This document shows, piece by piece, positions 28,569 through 38,169 of a stretch of 64,000 nucleotides of DNA. Below the pieces are notes generated by a model. The model was not told the DNA's origin and made no database searches. It saw nothing but the letters and a program-made list of their open reading frames with translations. Position 1 is the stretch's first letter. Each line of letters opens with the position of its first letter. This DNA is from Steinernema hermaphroditum (lineage: Eukaryota > Nematoda > Chromadorea > Rhabditida > Steinernematidae), in NCBI GenBank assembly GCA_030435675.1, contig CM059625.1, positions 16,306,001 to 16,370,000 on the forward strand, given 5' to 3'. A program made the position numbers and the translations under genes.

Positions 28569-29257
28569 CCACTCGACAGCTCATCTCGTACATGTACATA
28601 GTTATCATTCGCGCACGTTGAAAATCTCTATTCGGGTATCGCTTTGACGGTGTGACATCTCAGTTGTTTGTTTCGCTTAACTTCATTCTTTCGCAGAAAG
28701 AATACTATCATCTATCTTTTCCTCATTGTTCTGCCCACGAACAATATCTTTCCTGTTTTTTTTTATTCTGTTCTCTCCTACTGTCTAGTCTAGTCGGTTT
28801 TCTGTTTTCCCATCTGTGCGAACGACTCGGTTACTTCGATTGCTAAACTTCTATTCACATTTTGTATATCGTTAGCTATCTCTGCGATTTCCCCAAACAT
28901 AGGCTATCACTATTCAGTTCTTCTTCGCATGCATTCATTTCACATATCGCAACACACAGCGTTTTTATTTTTCTCAAATGTATATGCCATATCGCGTAAA
29001 GTTTCCACTTTTTGTCCACCTTACAATTGTGCCAAGTATCATGACAACAGCCCAATCAATAAATCCCCTATATATAAAAATCAGTGATCTACGTCGAACA
29101 AATACACGGCACAGGGCGCTAAACTCAACGATCCGTACAATGATCCTTAGTGGGCAGAAGTGGTCCAATTTTCTCAGTAAGTACAACATCTAATGCTCAG
29201 CCTTGGAAACTCTCGCAGCTTTTGAACTAGTTGTTTCGAAATTGGTCGAATTTTGAA
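28569..29257. other. 3' flank of PDZ gene up to the tandem array
   Basis: About 690 nt of T-rich sequence follow the stop codon of the PDZ gene. It presumably holds the 3' UTR. I see no gene. The tandem array starts at its right end, where sequence shared with about 42776 begins (TCTCTGATATAAAACCC). Confidence 0.5.
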
Positions 29258-29303
29258 TCTCTGATATAAAACCCAGTCCATCTTCGGCATGCAACGACGC
29301 GCT

Positions 29304-29500
29304 TTAGTGCGTGTGATCGACAGCTGACCGAAGAAATATCTCTTTAACACGAACATTGCACTTCTCATGAAAACAGTCGTCTCCGGTTTCTTCCACGCAC
29401 TTCCCGCAAACATCACAAATTCTTTGAGTATGACAAATTCCGATTATCACTTGTTTTACAGTGACCAATGGTCGGTCCCTCCGTTCCCATCTGACCGTCC
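29304..29500 (-). other. Cys-rich open frame conserved between units
   Basis: One minus-strand frame reads through ICDVCGKCVEETGDDC and ends at a TAA at 29304-29306. The same frame appears in unit 3 (stop at about 42823) and, changed but still open around the motif, in unit 2 (near 36241-36310, ICDFCGKCVEETGDEC). The C-x2-C-x2-C-x7-C spacing could bind zinc. It may be the last exon of a small gene or a remnant. I do not recognise the family. Confidence 0.25.
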
Positions 29501-29699
29501 GAGGGCAAACTTTATGTGTTATATGTATGTTCCAGTTTCCAGAAGGAAATAGGACACTCGAAGCTATAGTCCCACCACGACAACAAGATGTACATCGGCA
29601 AATTCAGCCCGCACGAAGCGGCCTTCTTTCTCTTCACACAGATGAACCTCACTTCGAGAAAGTCGAAGAAATCTGCGAAGAACCTCGTCCTCTGTTGAT

Positions 29700-29880
29700 C
29701 ACATATTCAAAAGTTGAGCTCGTTTGTCCTTTGCTGAGCACATATAAAAGTGGAGTCAGTTCTGTCTGCTACTGAGCACATATTCAAAAGCGGAGCACGC
29801 ATTGTAATTTCCTGGTCTCTTGCTCAAAAATGGAGTAAGATTTGTCATATCTAGCGAAACTGGAGTTGATTTTGTTGTTT
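29700..29880. repeat. Degenerate GGAGTCAGTT-type short repeats
   Basis: Variants of CAAAAGTGGAGTCAGTTCTG, interleaved with GCTGAGCACATATTC, occur several times here. They recur near 36515-36600, 43205-43350 and 46390-46530. The stretch ending in AAGCGGAGCACGCATTG is shared almost unchanged by the first three places. Confidence 0.6.
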
Positions 29881-30132
29881 GCAACTTAGCTTCTCGCAAC
29901 TCAGGGGACGGTTCTGTTCTGCAGGAAGTACAGAATGTGCATAGATGCCCTGACTCCACTTTTAAACGAGTGGTTAGGCTCACTCGACCTTTAAGCACTT
30001 CTAGAGTGACAGTCATCTTGAGAGTTGTTTCATCTAATGCACGATAACCGCTATGTGATTCATTTCGTCGGCAATTGCAACAATTTCCAACCTGACAGTT
30101 TATGACAAAACAGAAGTGGACGCCGTGCGTCA

Positions 30133-31080
30133 TCAGATTTCGATGAAATTCAACACGAAACATGCCGGAGGCGAAACTCTTCCATAATCTCGGAGCTCTT
30201 TCCACCTGATCGCTCGGCTTGGATTTTCTTGAAGGTGTACGGTAACCTCTACCGTATTCTCGTCGAGATCAACCGTGCGCACGTTCAGATCATTGTGGAA
30301 CTCTTTGTAGAAGACCCACTGAAAGAAGGCGAGCTCCTTCTTGTCGCGTCCCACCGAAGCGCACGAGGCCCACATTCTAGCGAACCTTACGATGAATTCC
30401 TTGTTGAGGTGTGATTGAACAGTGTCGTCCATTGTAACTGTCTTCAGTCTTCTCGATTTAAAGAAATGTGCAAATACCGTATCCGTCCATTCCGCGTTCT
30501 CCAGAAGCTGCTCTGACACCCTAAGGGAGTCCAAGCGATCCATCTCCAAGTGTTTGCAGACGAAGGCGAACTTCTTTTCGCTTAAGAGCCCACATATGTT
30601 GAGAGTCCCTTGGCAAAGCAGTCCACTGTCGTAGAATTCGGACGAGCCATCCGGCGAGAGACAGGAATCCACGGTCACACCAACTGGGAAAAGGCTATAA
30701 ATTCGCGTAAGTTTCGAGAGGTCGGACTGCGTCAATTTCCGCCACTGCCCCCACTTATCAGCTGATGTGAATATCGGGGGCCACAACAATCCATTATCTC
30801 TCATTTGAATCTCTAGGCACCTGAGAAGATGCGCGTATTTGGGCACATCGTCGAGGCTCTTCGTTACGTACGTACTTCCTCCGTCCGATGAAAGGCCGAA
30901 CGAGATATGGACGCCGTTCTCAGCGTCGAAGGAGGTGGCGAAGTGCCCGTTCAGCCACGTCTTTTCCATGCGAGTGCAGAGCGATTTGAAGTAGTGGTTC
31001 ATCTTCTTGAACTCATCGCTGGTCCAGGACACGAGAAAACGGCAAACGCGCTCGTAGAAGAGCGCGGGAACGGAGTCCAT
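30133..31080 (-). CDS. MDSVP-family protein, copy 1
   Basis: This intronless frame encodes about 315 residues from the Met of MDSVPALFYERVCRF at 31080. The frame stays open for 21 more codons upstream (to 31143), but a CAG just before the start could be a splice or trans-splice acceptor. The protein has no signal peptide or membrane segment. It has a short N-terminal helix-like part, a middle with several Trp (NGLLWPPIF, KWGQWRKL) and a C-terminal part rich in charged beta-type stretches (VDLDENTVEVTVHLQ). I recall families of nematode proteins with this MDSVP start, many of unknown role and some with F-box-like layout, but I cannot assign a domain. Two further near-full copies and one fragment lie in the same array, so the gene is expanding locally. 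Its central third is essentially identical to copy 2, while its C-terminus matches copy 3. Confidence 0.75.
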   Translation of the reverse strand: MDSVPALFYERVCRFLVSWTSDEFKKMNHYFKSLCTRMEKTWLNGHFATSFDAENGVHISFGLSSDGGSTYVTKSLDDVPKYAHLLRCLEIQMRDNGLLWPPIFTSADKWGQWRKLTQSDLSKLTRIYSLFPVGVTVDSCLSPDGSSEFYDSGLLCQGTLNICGLLSEKKFAFVCKHLEMDRLDSLRVSEQLLENAEWTDTVFAHFFKSRRLKTVTMDDTVQSHLNKEFIVRFARMWASCASVGRDKKELAFFQWVFYKEFHNDLNVRTVDLDENTVEVTVHLQENPSRAIRWKELRDYGRVSPPACFVLNFIEI

Positions 31081-31376
31081 AGAGCCGACACTGCCCAGAT
31101 CAGAGGTTTGTGGCAGTAAATGACGACTTCGCCTCAGCATCAACGTTTCTAGAGTGCGAAAATTGCACCAAAAACGTTGTGGGACCTCTCATAGAAAGTG
31201 TGAATGAAGAAGAGGATCGTCCAAGAGTTCCGCAAGCAACGCCGAGAAGGGCGGGTAGGAATGAGCGTGAACCCTTTTGTGTTCGAGGCCTTCTTCACCC
31301 ACTCTGGCGCGCCTTTGCTCCTACGAATAGAATAGAACCCTGTCTCCCGTGTTCACTACAAGACAACTGCTACACA

Positions 31377-32228
31377 TTATTTTTTATTCTGGTGGAATTT
31401 TATAAGCTCGTCAACGCTGACACCAGGGTCACGCCTCTTATACCGGCACTCATTGACGAACACGAAACAATTATATTTCACCACTTTGTATGAACCAGAG
31501 ATGCCGACCTTCTGCAGCGCCCGTTCCGTCACCTGATCTTCGTGGACTATGACATCAAAAAAGATTTCATCGAAAATCTTCGTTACTATGGCACACTTGT
31601 GATTGCCGATGAATCCTTTCAGCGACTGCTGGACGATTTTGTAGGGTCCTCCATTTGCGGTCATGTGTATAATTTGATTCTGTTCATCATTAACGTCACC
31701 GACGTAGAGAACAGCATGCGGGAAATCGCCATCAGCAACCATAATGATATCATTCTTCTGCAAGTGCTCGCTGATATCTTCGAGAGTTTGGAGAGCGTCG
31801 TACATTTGTTTCACATAGGATTTTTCGTGTGCATTCACCTGCAATACTCATATAATACGCACGCACGGAAGATAAGCTCACTCGGAGATCGCAGAAGAGA
31901 TCGGGAGACTGGGATGACACATCAACCGGGAAGTCGGCGTGGCCATATGGAGTCGTGAACGCAATACTGCCCGTCTTGCAGACTTTATCCATCATAGAAA
32001 AAGTCCATTCAAGTTGAGATTTCTTCTCGTGGTATTGGTACCGTCCGTCCCATTTAGAAACAGTGGGCTCCGATTCGGGCCTACAAAAGTAATCTCTAAG
32101 GAGGAAGCGGATAAAGTCGACCTACGGAAGAGGAATCTCAATAGTAACGTCTTCGAGCAATTGTTCGGCCCTAACCGTATATTCGGTGCGCACAGAGGAC
32201 CCATCGGGGTTCCTATTCTGGGAGCGCT
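31377..32228 (-). CDS. Delta-COP MHD-LRAT chimera, 5'-truncated copy (unit 1)
   Basis: Three exons are visible: 32126-32228 (open but without start), 31882-32080 and 31377-31838. The first two encode the end of the mu-homology domain of coatomer delta (TEYTVRAEQ.., VTIEIPLP, then QLEWTFSMMDK). A 43-nt intron (31839-31881, GTGAGC..TTGCAG) joins in phase 0 to an LRAT domain: HAVLYVGD with the catalytic His, IIHM with the second His, and YNCFVFVNECRY with the catalytic Cys. LRAT/HRASLS enzymes move acyl groups through this Cys. The start of the gene is cut off by a minisatellite at 32231, so the copy may be dead or may begin inside. An AATAAA hexamer overlaps its last codons. Against unit 2 the LRAT part is only about half identical by eye, yet all three catalytic residues stay. 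Confidence 0.65.
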
Positions 32229-32230
32229 AT

Positions 32231-32332
32231 GTGGTTCTGCGCGCCAAGTGGTTTTGCGCGCTAAGTGGTTCTGCGCCCTAAGTGGTTTTGCGCGCCAAGT
32301 GGTTTTGCGCGCTAAGTGGTTTCGCGCGCTAA
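32231..32332. repeat. 17-bp minisatellite, six copies
   Basis: Six tandem copies of GTGGTTTTGCGCGCYAA (with T/C changes) lie exactly between the truncated MHD exon and the RBM19-like pseudogene. The unit is not a multiple of three, so it is unlikely to be coding. It marks the breakpoint where unit 1 lost the 5' part of the MHD-LRAT gene. Confidence 0.9.
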
Positions 32333-32343
32333 AGACATGGAGC

Positions 32344-34373
32344 CGCATTGAGCATACTGTAATTGCTAATTTCGAATTTGAATCTTGCAAATTCGTTCGC
32401 TTTGTGATTTGTATTGTTGCTTGTAATTTTTAGAGGGAAAACTGATTAATTTGCGTGAGGCAGATATTTTCAGTTTTCCGTATTTTTTCGTAATGCGGAT
32501 GTCGATGTCTTCGTGTTTTCCGTATTTCGTGTTTTCTTTATTTCAGCGAAATCAGCGGCGCTTTTTTAAGATTGTTTATTTGTCGTTTTGTGCGTTGTAT
32601 GCACTCTTTAAATCCGTCCAGATGTATCTTTTCAAACCGTTCGGCGAGATCGCAGAATGCGAAAACATCATCGACAAAAAGACCGGAAAAAGCAAAGGAT
32701 TCGCAGTGATCACATTTGTCTTTCCTGAAAACGCTGCAGCTGCGTATGCTGCTTTGGATGGTTCCGTTTTTAAGGTTTGCACTTGAGGTTTATTACCAAA
32801 TACTCTGGAGTTGTTTAGGGCCGAATGCTGCATTTGTTACCGGGTGATGAGAAGCGTGATGACAAAGCGTTGGATCCTTCAAATCAGAAAGGCCTCAGTG
32901 CATTCCAAAAGGAGAAACAAGCGAAACTCAAGGCTAGCGCTGGAAAGGCCCACAGTTGGCACGCGCTTTTCCTTGGTGCCAACGCCGTTGCGGATACATT
33001 GGCTAACAAGCTTGCTGTTAGCAAGGCTGACCTTCTCACCGGTGACGACGAAAGTAGTGCTGATGTTTGGCTCGCGCTTGCGGAAACCAGGCTCGTTCGT
33101 GAAACGCGAGAATTCTTGCTTCAACATGGAGTCAAGCTGGATGCATTTTCCCGTCCAGCTACCAAGAGATCTGATACCGTCATAATTGTTAAGAACTTGC
33201 CAGCTAACAGAGATGATGAAGAGCTGAAGCGCATGTTTGGTCGCTTTGGTGATCTTAAACAATTTATCATGCCTCCAGGTCGGTCCCCATTTTGATTCAG
33301 AACAATATTTACAGTATGATCATTTGCAGAGGGCGGTGTAAGCGCCATTGTCGAGATGGGCAACAGCGTTGACGCTAAGAAGGCTTTTGCATCGTTGGCT
33401 TACTCTCGGTTCCGTAATCAACCTCTCTATTTGGAATGGGCTCCACTTGACGTATTCGCTGATAGAAAGGAAGAGACAAAGCCAAGTGGAAGCGGACAGC
33501 GTAAAATTAAGACAGAACCGAAAGTCGAAATAAAGGAAGAGATGGTTGAAGCTGAGGAGCCTGAGCAAGAGGCGGAAGGAACTGAACCCGTTGAAGAGGT
33601 TGGAGCAACTCTGTTCGTGAAAAACTTGAACTTCGACACCACCGACAATACTCTGGAGAAGCACTTCAGCGAGCGTTGGCCTGTGGTTAAGGCTACGGTG
33701 TCGCTTAAAAAAGACGCACAGCACCCAGTCAAGGGCTTATCTATGGGATTCGGTTTTGTTCAGTTCAATAGGAAAGCTGATGCTGAAGCCGCCCTTCGGT
33801 AATGCCAGGTGACTACAGCATTCTCATGTGTTTCATCAACAACTCCATTTTCAGGGTGAGCTCTTGGACGGCCACGCCATTGAGGTGAAATTGTCACATC
33901 GCGAAGAGCAAAAGGACGAAACGGTGACGAGGAAGCGAGTCAGCAATCTTGAACAAGGCGACTGCACTAACATCATGGTGCGCAACATTCCATTCCAAGC
34001 GGTTAAGAAGGAAATCACACAATTGTTCTCTGCTTTCGGCCAACTGAAGAGAGTGCGACTGCCAAAGAGGGTACGCCTGTCCGGAGAGTTCTGATGGCTT
34101 AATCTGTGTTCAACTCTTAGGTCGGCAGTGGTGGAAGTCACCGTGGTTTTGGTTTCGACGCCTCTTAGACGCCTCGTTTTGGAATGGGCGAAGGCGGATG
34201 ATTCTGTCGAAGATCTACGTGAGAGAACGAAGGAGAAATTCAGGTATCATAAAAACAAACGCATACTTTGTACATTAACCGTCGTTTTCAGTGGCGAAAA
34301 GGGCTTCAAGAAAAAGAAGGAACGTCTCGATGCCATCAAGCGCAAGGTTGCGGAGCTGATTGAGCTGTTATGA
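32344..34373 (+). pseudogene. RBM19/MRD1-like pseudogene, copy A (N-terminus lost)
   Basis: RBM19 (MRD1; rbd-1 in C. elegans) is a multi-RRM protein of rRNA processing. This copy keeps a 5' leader also seen at 40275, then jumps at about 32629 into the middle of RRM2 (KPFGEIAECEN, GKSKGFAVITF). It continues through the linker, later RRMs (TVIIVKNLPANRDDEELK, ATLFVKNLNFDTTDN, NIMVRNIPFQ) and a C-terminal end (LVLEWAKADDSVEDLRERTK). Damage is plain. The start codon and RRM1 are missing. A TAA at 33800-33802 interrupts the frame just before a good splice junction. In the last RRM the RNP1 sequence (HRGFGF) abuts RRLVLEW, so about 25 residues and the frame are lost near 34165. Introns and splice sites are otherwise kept, so it arose by DNA duplication and not from mRNA. 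Confidence 0.85.
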
Positions 34374-35953
34374 CATTGTTGATTTTTGTTATTACGTTGT
34401 TGTTACTCTTTGTTGTTGAGAGAGTCTGTAGAGATTCGCTCATTTGTTTGTCACTTGGTGTAGGTCGGTACAAGTGACTGTGGGGTGTGTGTCTGGCCGT
34501 GGCCGTCGCTCAATCGTGTCCCAATCAGCTCGCTTGTCACAGTTGATTCCATATTTTATCACCTCTCCTCGACGGTTGTTATTTACGTTTTTTTCGCTCA
34601 GTGGTGAACTTTAAAGACGAAACGCTGACCGGGCACATACTGCATTTCCGACGGCGCGCGACCTTTGCGCTTTCTGTGCACAGATAGGGACCGGATGACA
34701 CCTCTAAGTCCACTGAGCGTTTACCAATGGCTAGTTTAAATTATTAACTTTCTGACATTTGACAGACAGGGAAGTGTGCTGCCGAAATGCGCTAAGCCGC
34801 TTCGCTTTTTAGCAAGCCTGTTATCAGCGAAAGGTGGCTTCTAGTCTCGCACTCAAGGTCTCGGTGCTCGATTATAGTCGCGTGGGACCGAAAACAGGTA
34901 ATTCAGTGACCTGCGGTTGCACCGCTCGTTTCATTAATTATTTTTGCACAAGCTGACTATTCCAACGGAAACAAAAGCGTATTTTCTTGCTCGAATAATT
35001 GTTTATGCGGAGCCCCATCCAATGGAACCGTATAGCACAAAGCCGGACTACCGTTGCTATGTCTATTCTGCGTTTGCAGACTGGTTTCTAGCAAACATTC
35101 CACTGGAAAAAGCTCAAGAAATGCCGGGGAAGTAGACGAAGATATCAAAGCGTTATTCGAATAGCAAGTGGATTTATTTTCGTCATTACATGATAAGGTT
35201 TCGAGTTACAGTTACAGAGGTACTCAGGCTCCAAGAATAAGATACTAAATTTGAACCTACTGCTTTGTGATCATCGTGATCTTTTCAGGACAATATGACT
35301 CTTTTTTTTGCAGAAAAAATATTAGGTACCCTATAGGTCGCAAAGCCATAAAGGACTCAACAATTGTGGCTTCACTGTCCTTGAAATCAACAAGCTGATA
35401 AGAGTGCGTTCTGTATACCCAGAATGGAACATTCTGGAGTCGTCGTTTGCTTTCGTCCTTTGATTTTCCTTTTTTTGGCACAAGGAAGTTTTCATTTATC
35501 CGTAGATAATGGTGGCACTTAAAAGTCGGACCTTCTTTTGCACACGTACTTGACGTGTGTTATGACGTTTATTACCTGGCCATGTCAACGAGGTGCAATT
35601 TAGAGTCTCAAAGCCGTAAACGAGCGACGAACTGTCTAGCCCGGTCATTGGCTTCTCACCGGGCGATAACGACGTTTTTTGCGGATTTCCATTCCGATGT
35701 TTGGTTTGCATCCTTTTTTGCGGCGTCCGCGCTCCGTTCTTGTCACTCACAGTCAGTCGTTCTTAATTGCACAAAACCTGTCAACTATCCACTGCACATC
35801 AGATCCCAACGGTTACGGTAGTTTTTCTGAGTGGGGGAGGGTCTTGCCGCTTATCACGCCTCGCGCGTCAGTTTCCGGCATAATTTTTTCTTCCGCCGAC
35901 GGAGTCTCTGCTGACGCCGCTGCCACTGCTGCCGCTGCTGCTTCTGCTGCTGT
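34374..35953. other. Unit 1 unique spacer
   Basis: These 1.6 kb lie between the RBM19-like copy and the recurring block. I support no gene. A plus-strand frame at 34944-35135 (63 codons) is unrecognised. This stretch and the 3' half of the RBM19-like gene are absent from unit 2, where a deletion joins 33453-equivalent to 35954-equivalent sequence. Confidence 0.5.
35257..35481 (-). pseudogene. Possible ubiquitin-hydrolase C-terminal remnant
   Basis: The 74-codon frame contains HSYQLVDFKDSEATIVESF followed by GYLIFFLQKK. This spacing resembles the end of USP-type ubiquitin hydrolases, where a W.xFDD.x.V motif is followed by a YxLFY strand. No catalytic part is nearby. The resemblance is weak and could be chance. 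Confidence 0.2.
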
Positions 35954-36242
35954 GTCGACCGGCACCGCCGTCCGTCTGTCCTTCTGGCGCCACACTCAGG
36001 TGAAGACGACGCTTCCGAACGCAACGTTGTTTTCCGTTGCCGTCGCAGCTGCTCCCGCACATGCCGCGGTGATGCGAACCCGCACAAACTACGGTAGTCC
36101 GTCGACGTTCCTCGACGACGACGACGCCTACGGTCGTCGTCCTAGGCGTCGCACTCAACCGGCTTCGTTCGCCTGGAAGACGGTGTATATGTCTGTGTGT
36201 GTGCTTACTGTCACGTGGTGATCAGTGAGTGGCATGGTGGCA
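35954..36242 (+). repeat. Recurring 290-bp block with a candidate first exon (copy 1)
   Basis: This block is repeated almost base for base at about 42213-42502. An ATG at 36072 opens a frame beginning MRTRTNYGSPSTFLDDDD, with basic stretch GRRPRRR, reaching a possible donor ACG|GTGTATATG at 36183. It looks like a genuine first exon whose gene has been left behind, or a short gene. Trinucleotide runs (GCTGCT.., GACGAC..) produce long shadow frames on both strands, which I ignore. Confidence 0.4.
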
Positions 36243-36966
36243 CTCGTCTCCGGTTTCTTCCACGCACTTCCCGCAAAAATCACAAATTCTTTGAGTATTT
36301 GAGTTCTTACTTGTTTTACAGTGACCATAAAACTGGCCATAAAACTGACAACAAGATCCGGCTTCCTTAAATCGGACTTCTGGATATGTATTTCAGTTTG
36401 AATTACCAAAGAGAGCCCCGAACAGCTTGAAGAAGGGAGATTTCCGAACAGCCTAAAGAAGCGCCGACCTTCAAAAACCCGGAGTCAGATTTGTTGTAGC
36501 TGTTCTCTGTTCAAAAGTGGAGTCAGTTCTGTCGGCTACTGAGCAGGTATTCAAAAGCGGAGCACGCATTGTAATTTCCTGGTCTCTTGTCAGGATATAA
36601 AACCAGCTCCACCAGCCCTAAACCCACACAACATTTCTGCTCTACAGTTCTGACTTGTGGAGTCTCTTTTATAGAAGTAGTATTTCTTATACAGATTGTC
36701 CCAGGTTTACTTATTAAAAATCTCTTCTCGATTTGGGTACCGGACGAGGAAATCCGAACGCGCCAACTCCTTCCATGCACTAGCCCCTGCATCGGGGGCT
36801 ACGCCCACTTCTACGACGCGTCGTCCCCTCCTTTACCTCTCGCACTTCTAGAGTGACACCCAACTTGAGCTCTGTACGATCCGATCAACGCTAACCTCTA
36901 TGATTCATTTCAGATTCATTTAGTCAGATACACTGTGGCAAAAATACAAGTGGACGCCGTGCGTCA

Positions 36967-37914
36967 TTAGATTTCGATGAAATTCAACTCGAGCCATGCC
37001 GGAGGCGAAACTCTTCTATAATTACGGAGCTGTTTCCACCTGACCGCTCGGCTTGGATTTTCTTGAAGGTGTACGGTAACCTCTACCGTGTTCTCGTCGA
37101 GATCAACCGTGTGCACGTTCAGATCATTGTGGAACTCTTCGTAGAAGACCTGCCGAAAGAAGGCGAGCTCCTTCTTGTCGCGTCCCACCGAAGCGCACGA
37201 GGCCCACATTCTAGCGAACCTTACGATGAATTCTTCGTTGAAGTGTGATTGAACAGAGTTGTCCATTGTAACTGTCTTCAGTCTTCTCGATTTAAAGAAA
37301 TGTGCAAATACCGTATCCGTCCATTCCGCGTTCTCCAGAAGCTGCTCTGACACCCTAAGGGAGTCCAAGCGATCCATCTCCAAGTGTTTGCAGACGAAGG
37401 CGAACTTCTTTTCGCTTAAGAGCCCACATATGTTGAGAGTCCCTTGGCAAAGCAGTCCACTGTCGTAGAATTCGGACGAGCCATCCGGCGAGAGACAGGA
37501 ATCCACGGTCACACCAACTGGGAAAAGGCTATAAATTCGCGTAAGTTTCGAGAGGTCGGACTGCGTCAATTTCCGCCACTGCCCCCACTTATCAGCTGAT
37601 GTGAATATCGGGGGCCACAACAATCCATTATCTCTCATTTGAATCTCTAGGCACCTGAGAAGATGCGCGTATTTGGGCACATCGTCGAGGCTCTTCGTTA
37701 CGTACGTACTTCCTCCGTCCGATGAAAGGCCGAACGAGATATGGACGCCGTTCTCAACGTCAAAGAAGGTGACGCAGTGGCCGTTCAACCACGTCTTTTC
37801 CATGCGAGTGCAAAGCGAATTGAAGTAGTGGTTCATGTTCTTGAACTCATCGCTGGTCCAGGAGGCGAGAAAACGGCAAACGCGCTCGTAGAAGAGCGCG
37901 GGAACGGAGTCCAT
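36967..37914 (-). CDS. MDSVP-family protein, copy 2
   Basis: This is an intact intronless frame of about 315 residues from the MDSVPALFYERVCRF Met at 37914; the open frame reaches back to 37980 (MWIPDRSRHLLP). It is the same length and layout as the copy at 30133. From about residue 60 to 240 the two are nearly identical at DNA level, which points to very recent duplication or conversion. Its C-terminus differs more (SPPAWLELNFIEI against SPPACFVLNFIEI). Its function is unknown. Confidence 0.75.
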   Translation of the reverse strand: MDSVPALFYERVCRFLASWTSDEFKNMNHYFNSLCTRMEKTWLNGHCVTFFDVENGVHISFGLSSDGGSTYVTKSLDDVPKYAHLLRCLEIQMRDNGLLWPPIFTSADKWGQWRKLTQSDLSKLTRIYSLFPVGVTVDSCLSPDGSSEFYDSGLLCQGTLNICGLLSEKKFAFVCKHLEMDRLDSLRVSEQLLENAEWTDTVFAHFFKSRRLKTVTMDNSVQSHFNEEFIVRFARMWASCASVGRDKKELAFFRQVFYEEFHNDLNVHTVDLDENTVEVTVHLQENPSRAVRWKQLRNYRRVSPPAWLELNFIEI

Positions 37915-38169
37915 AGAGCCGACACTGCACAGATCAGAGGTTTGTGGCAGTAAATGACGACTTCGGTCCGGTATCCACATGGTCAGTGTGCGAAAATTGC
38001 ACCAAGAACGTTGTGGGACCTCTCACAGAAAGTGAGAACACTGAAGTGAGAACTTCCACTCTAAACACTTCTCTTTTCGACACCTTCTTCGCCAATTTTG
38101 GCGCGCCTCAAAACCTATGAATAGAATAAAAGCCTTTGCCCAGGTTTGCTACAACACAACTGCTACAAA

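Larger units (their letters stand above)
29258..36242. repeat. Tandem array unit 1
   Basis: Unit 1 holds, left to right: a TATA-like leader and flanking block shared with unit 3, an MDSVP-family gene (minus), a partial delta-COP MHD-LRAT gene (minus), a 17-bp minisatellite, a broken RBM19-like copy (plus), about 1.6 kb of unique sequence, and a 290-bp block ending at GGCATGGTGGCACT that recurs at 42502. Long stretches of near identity with units 2 and 3 define it. Boundaries were found by eye. Confidence 0.8.

Noticed and set aside
31542..31958. Plus-strand frame of 138 codons
   Set aside because: It lies opposite the LRAT and MHD exons, whose motifs and splice sites are convincing.
35679..36221. 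Plus-strand frame of 180 codons with a long Ala run
   Set aside because: The Ala run comes from a GCT/GCC trinucleotide stretch; only the last part, conserved in both blocks, may be coding.
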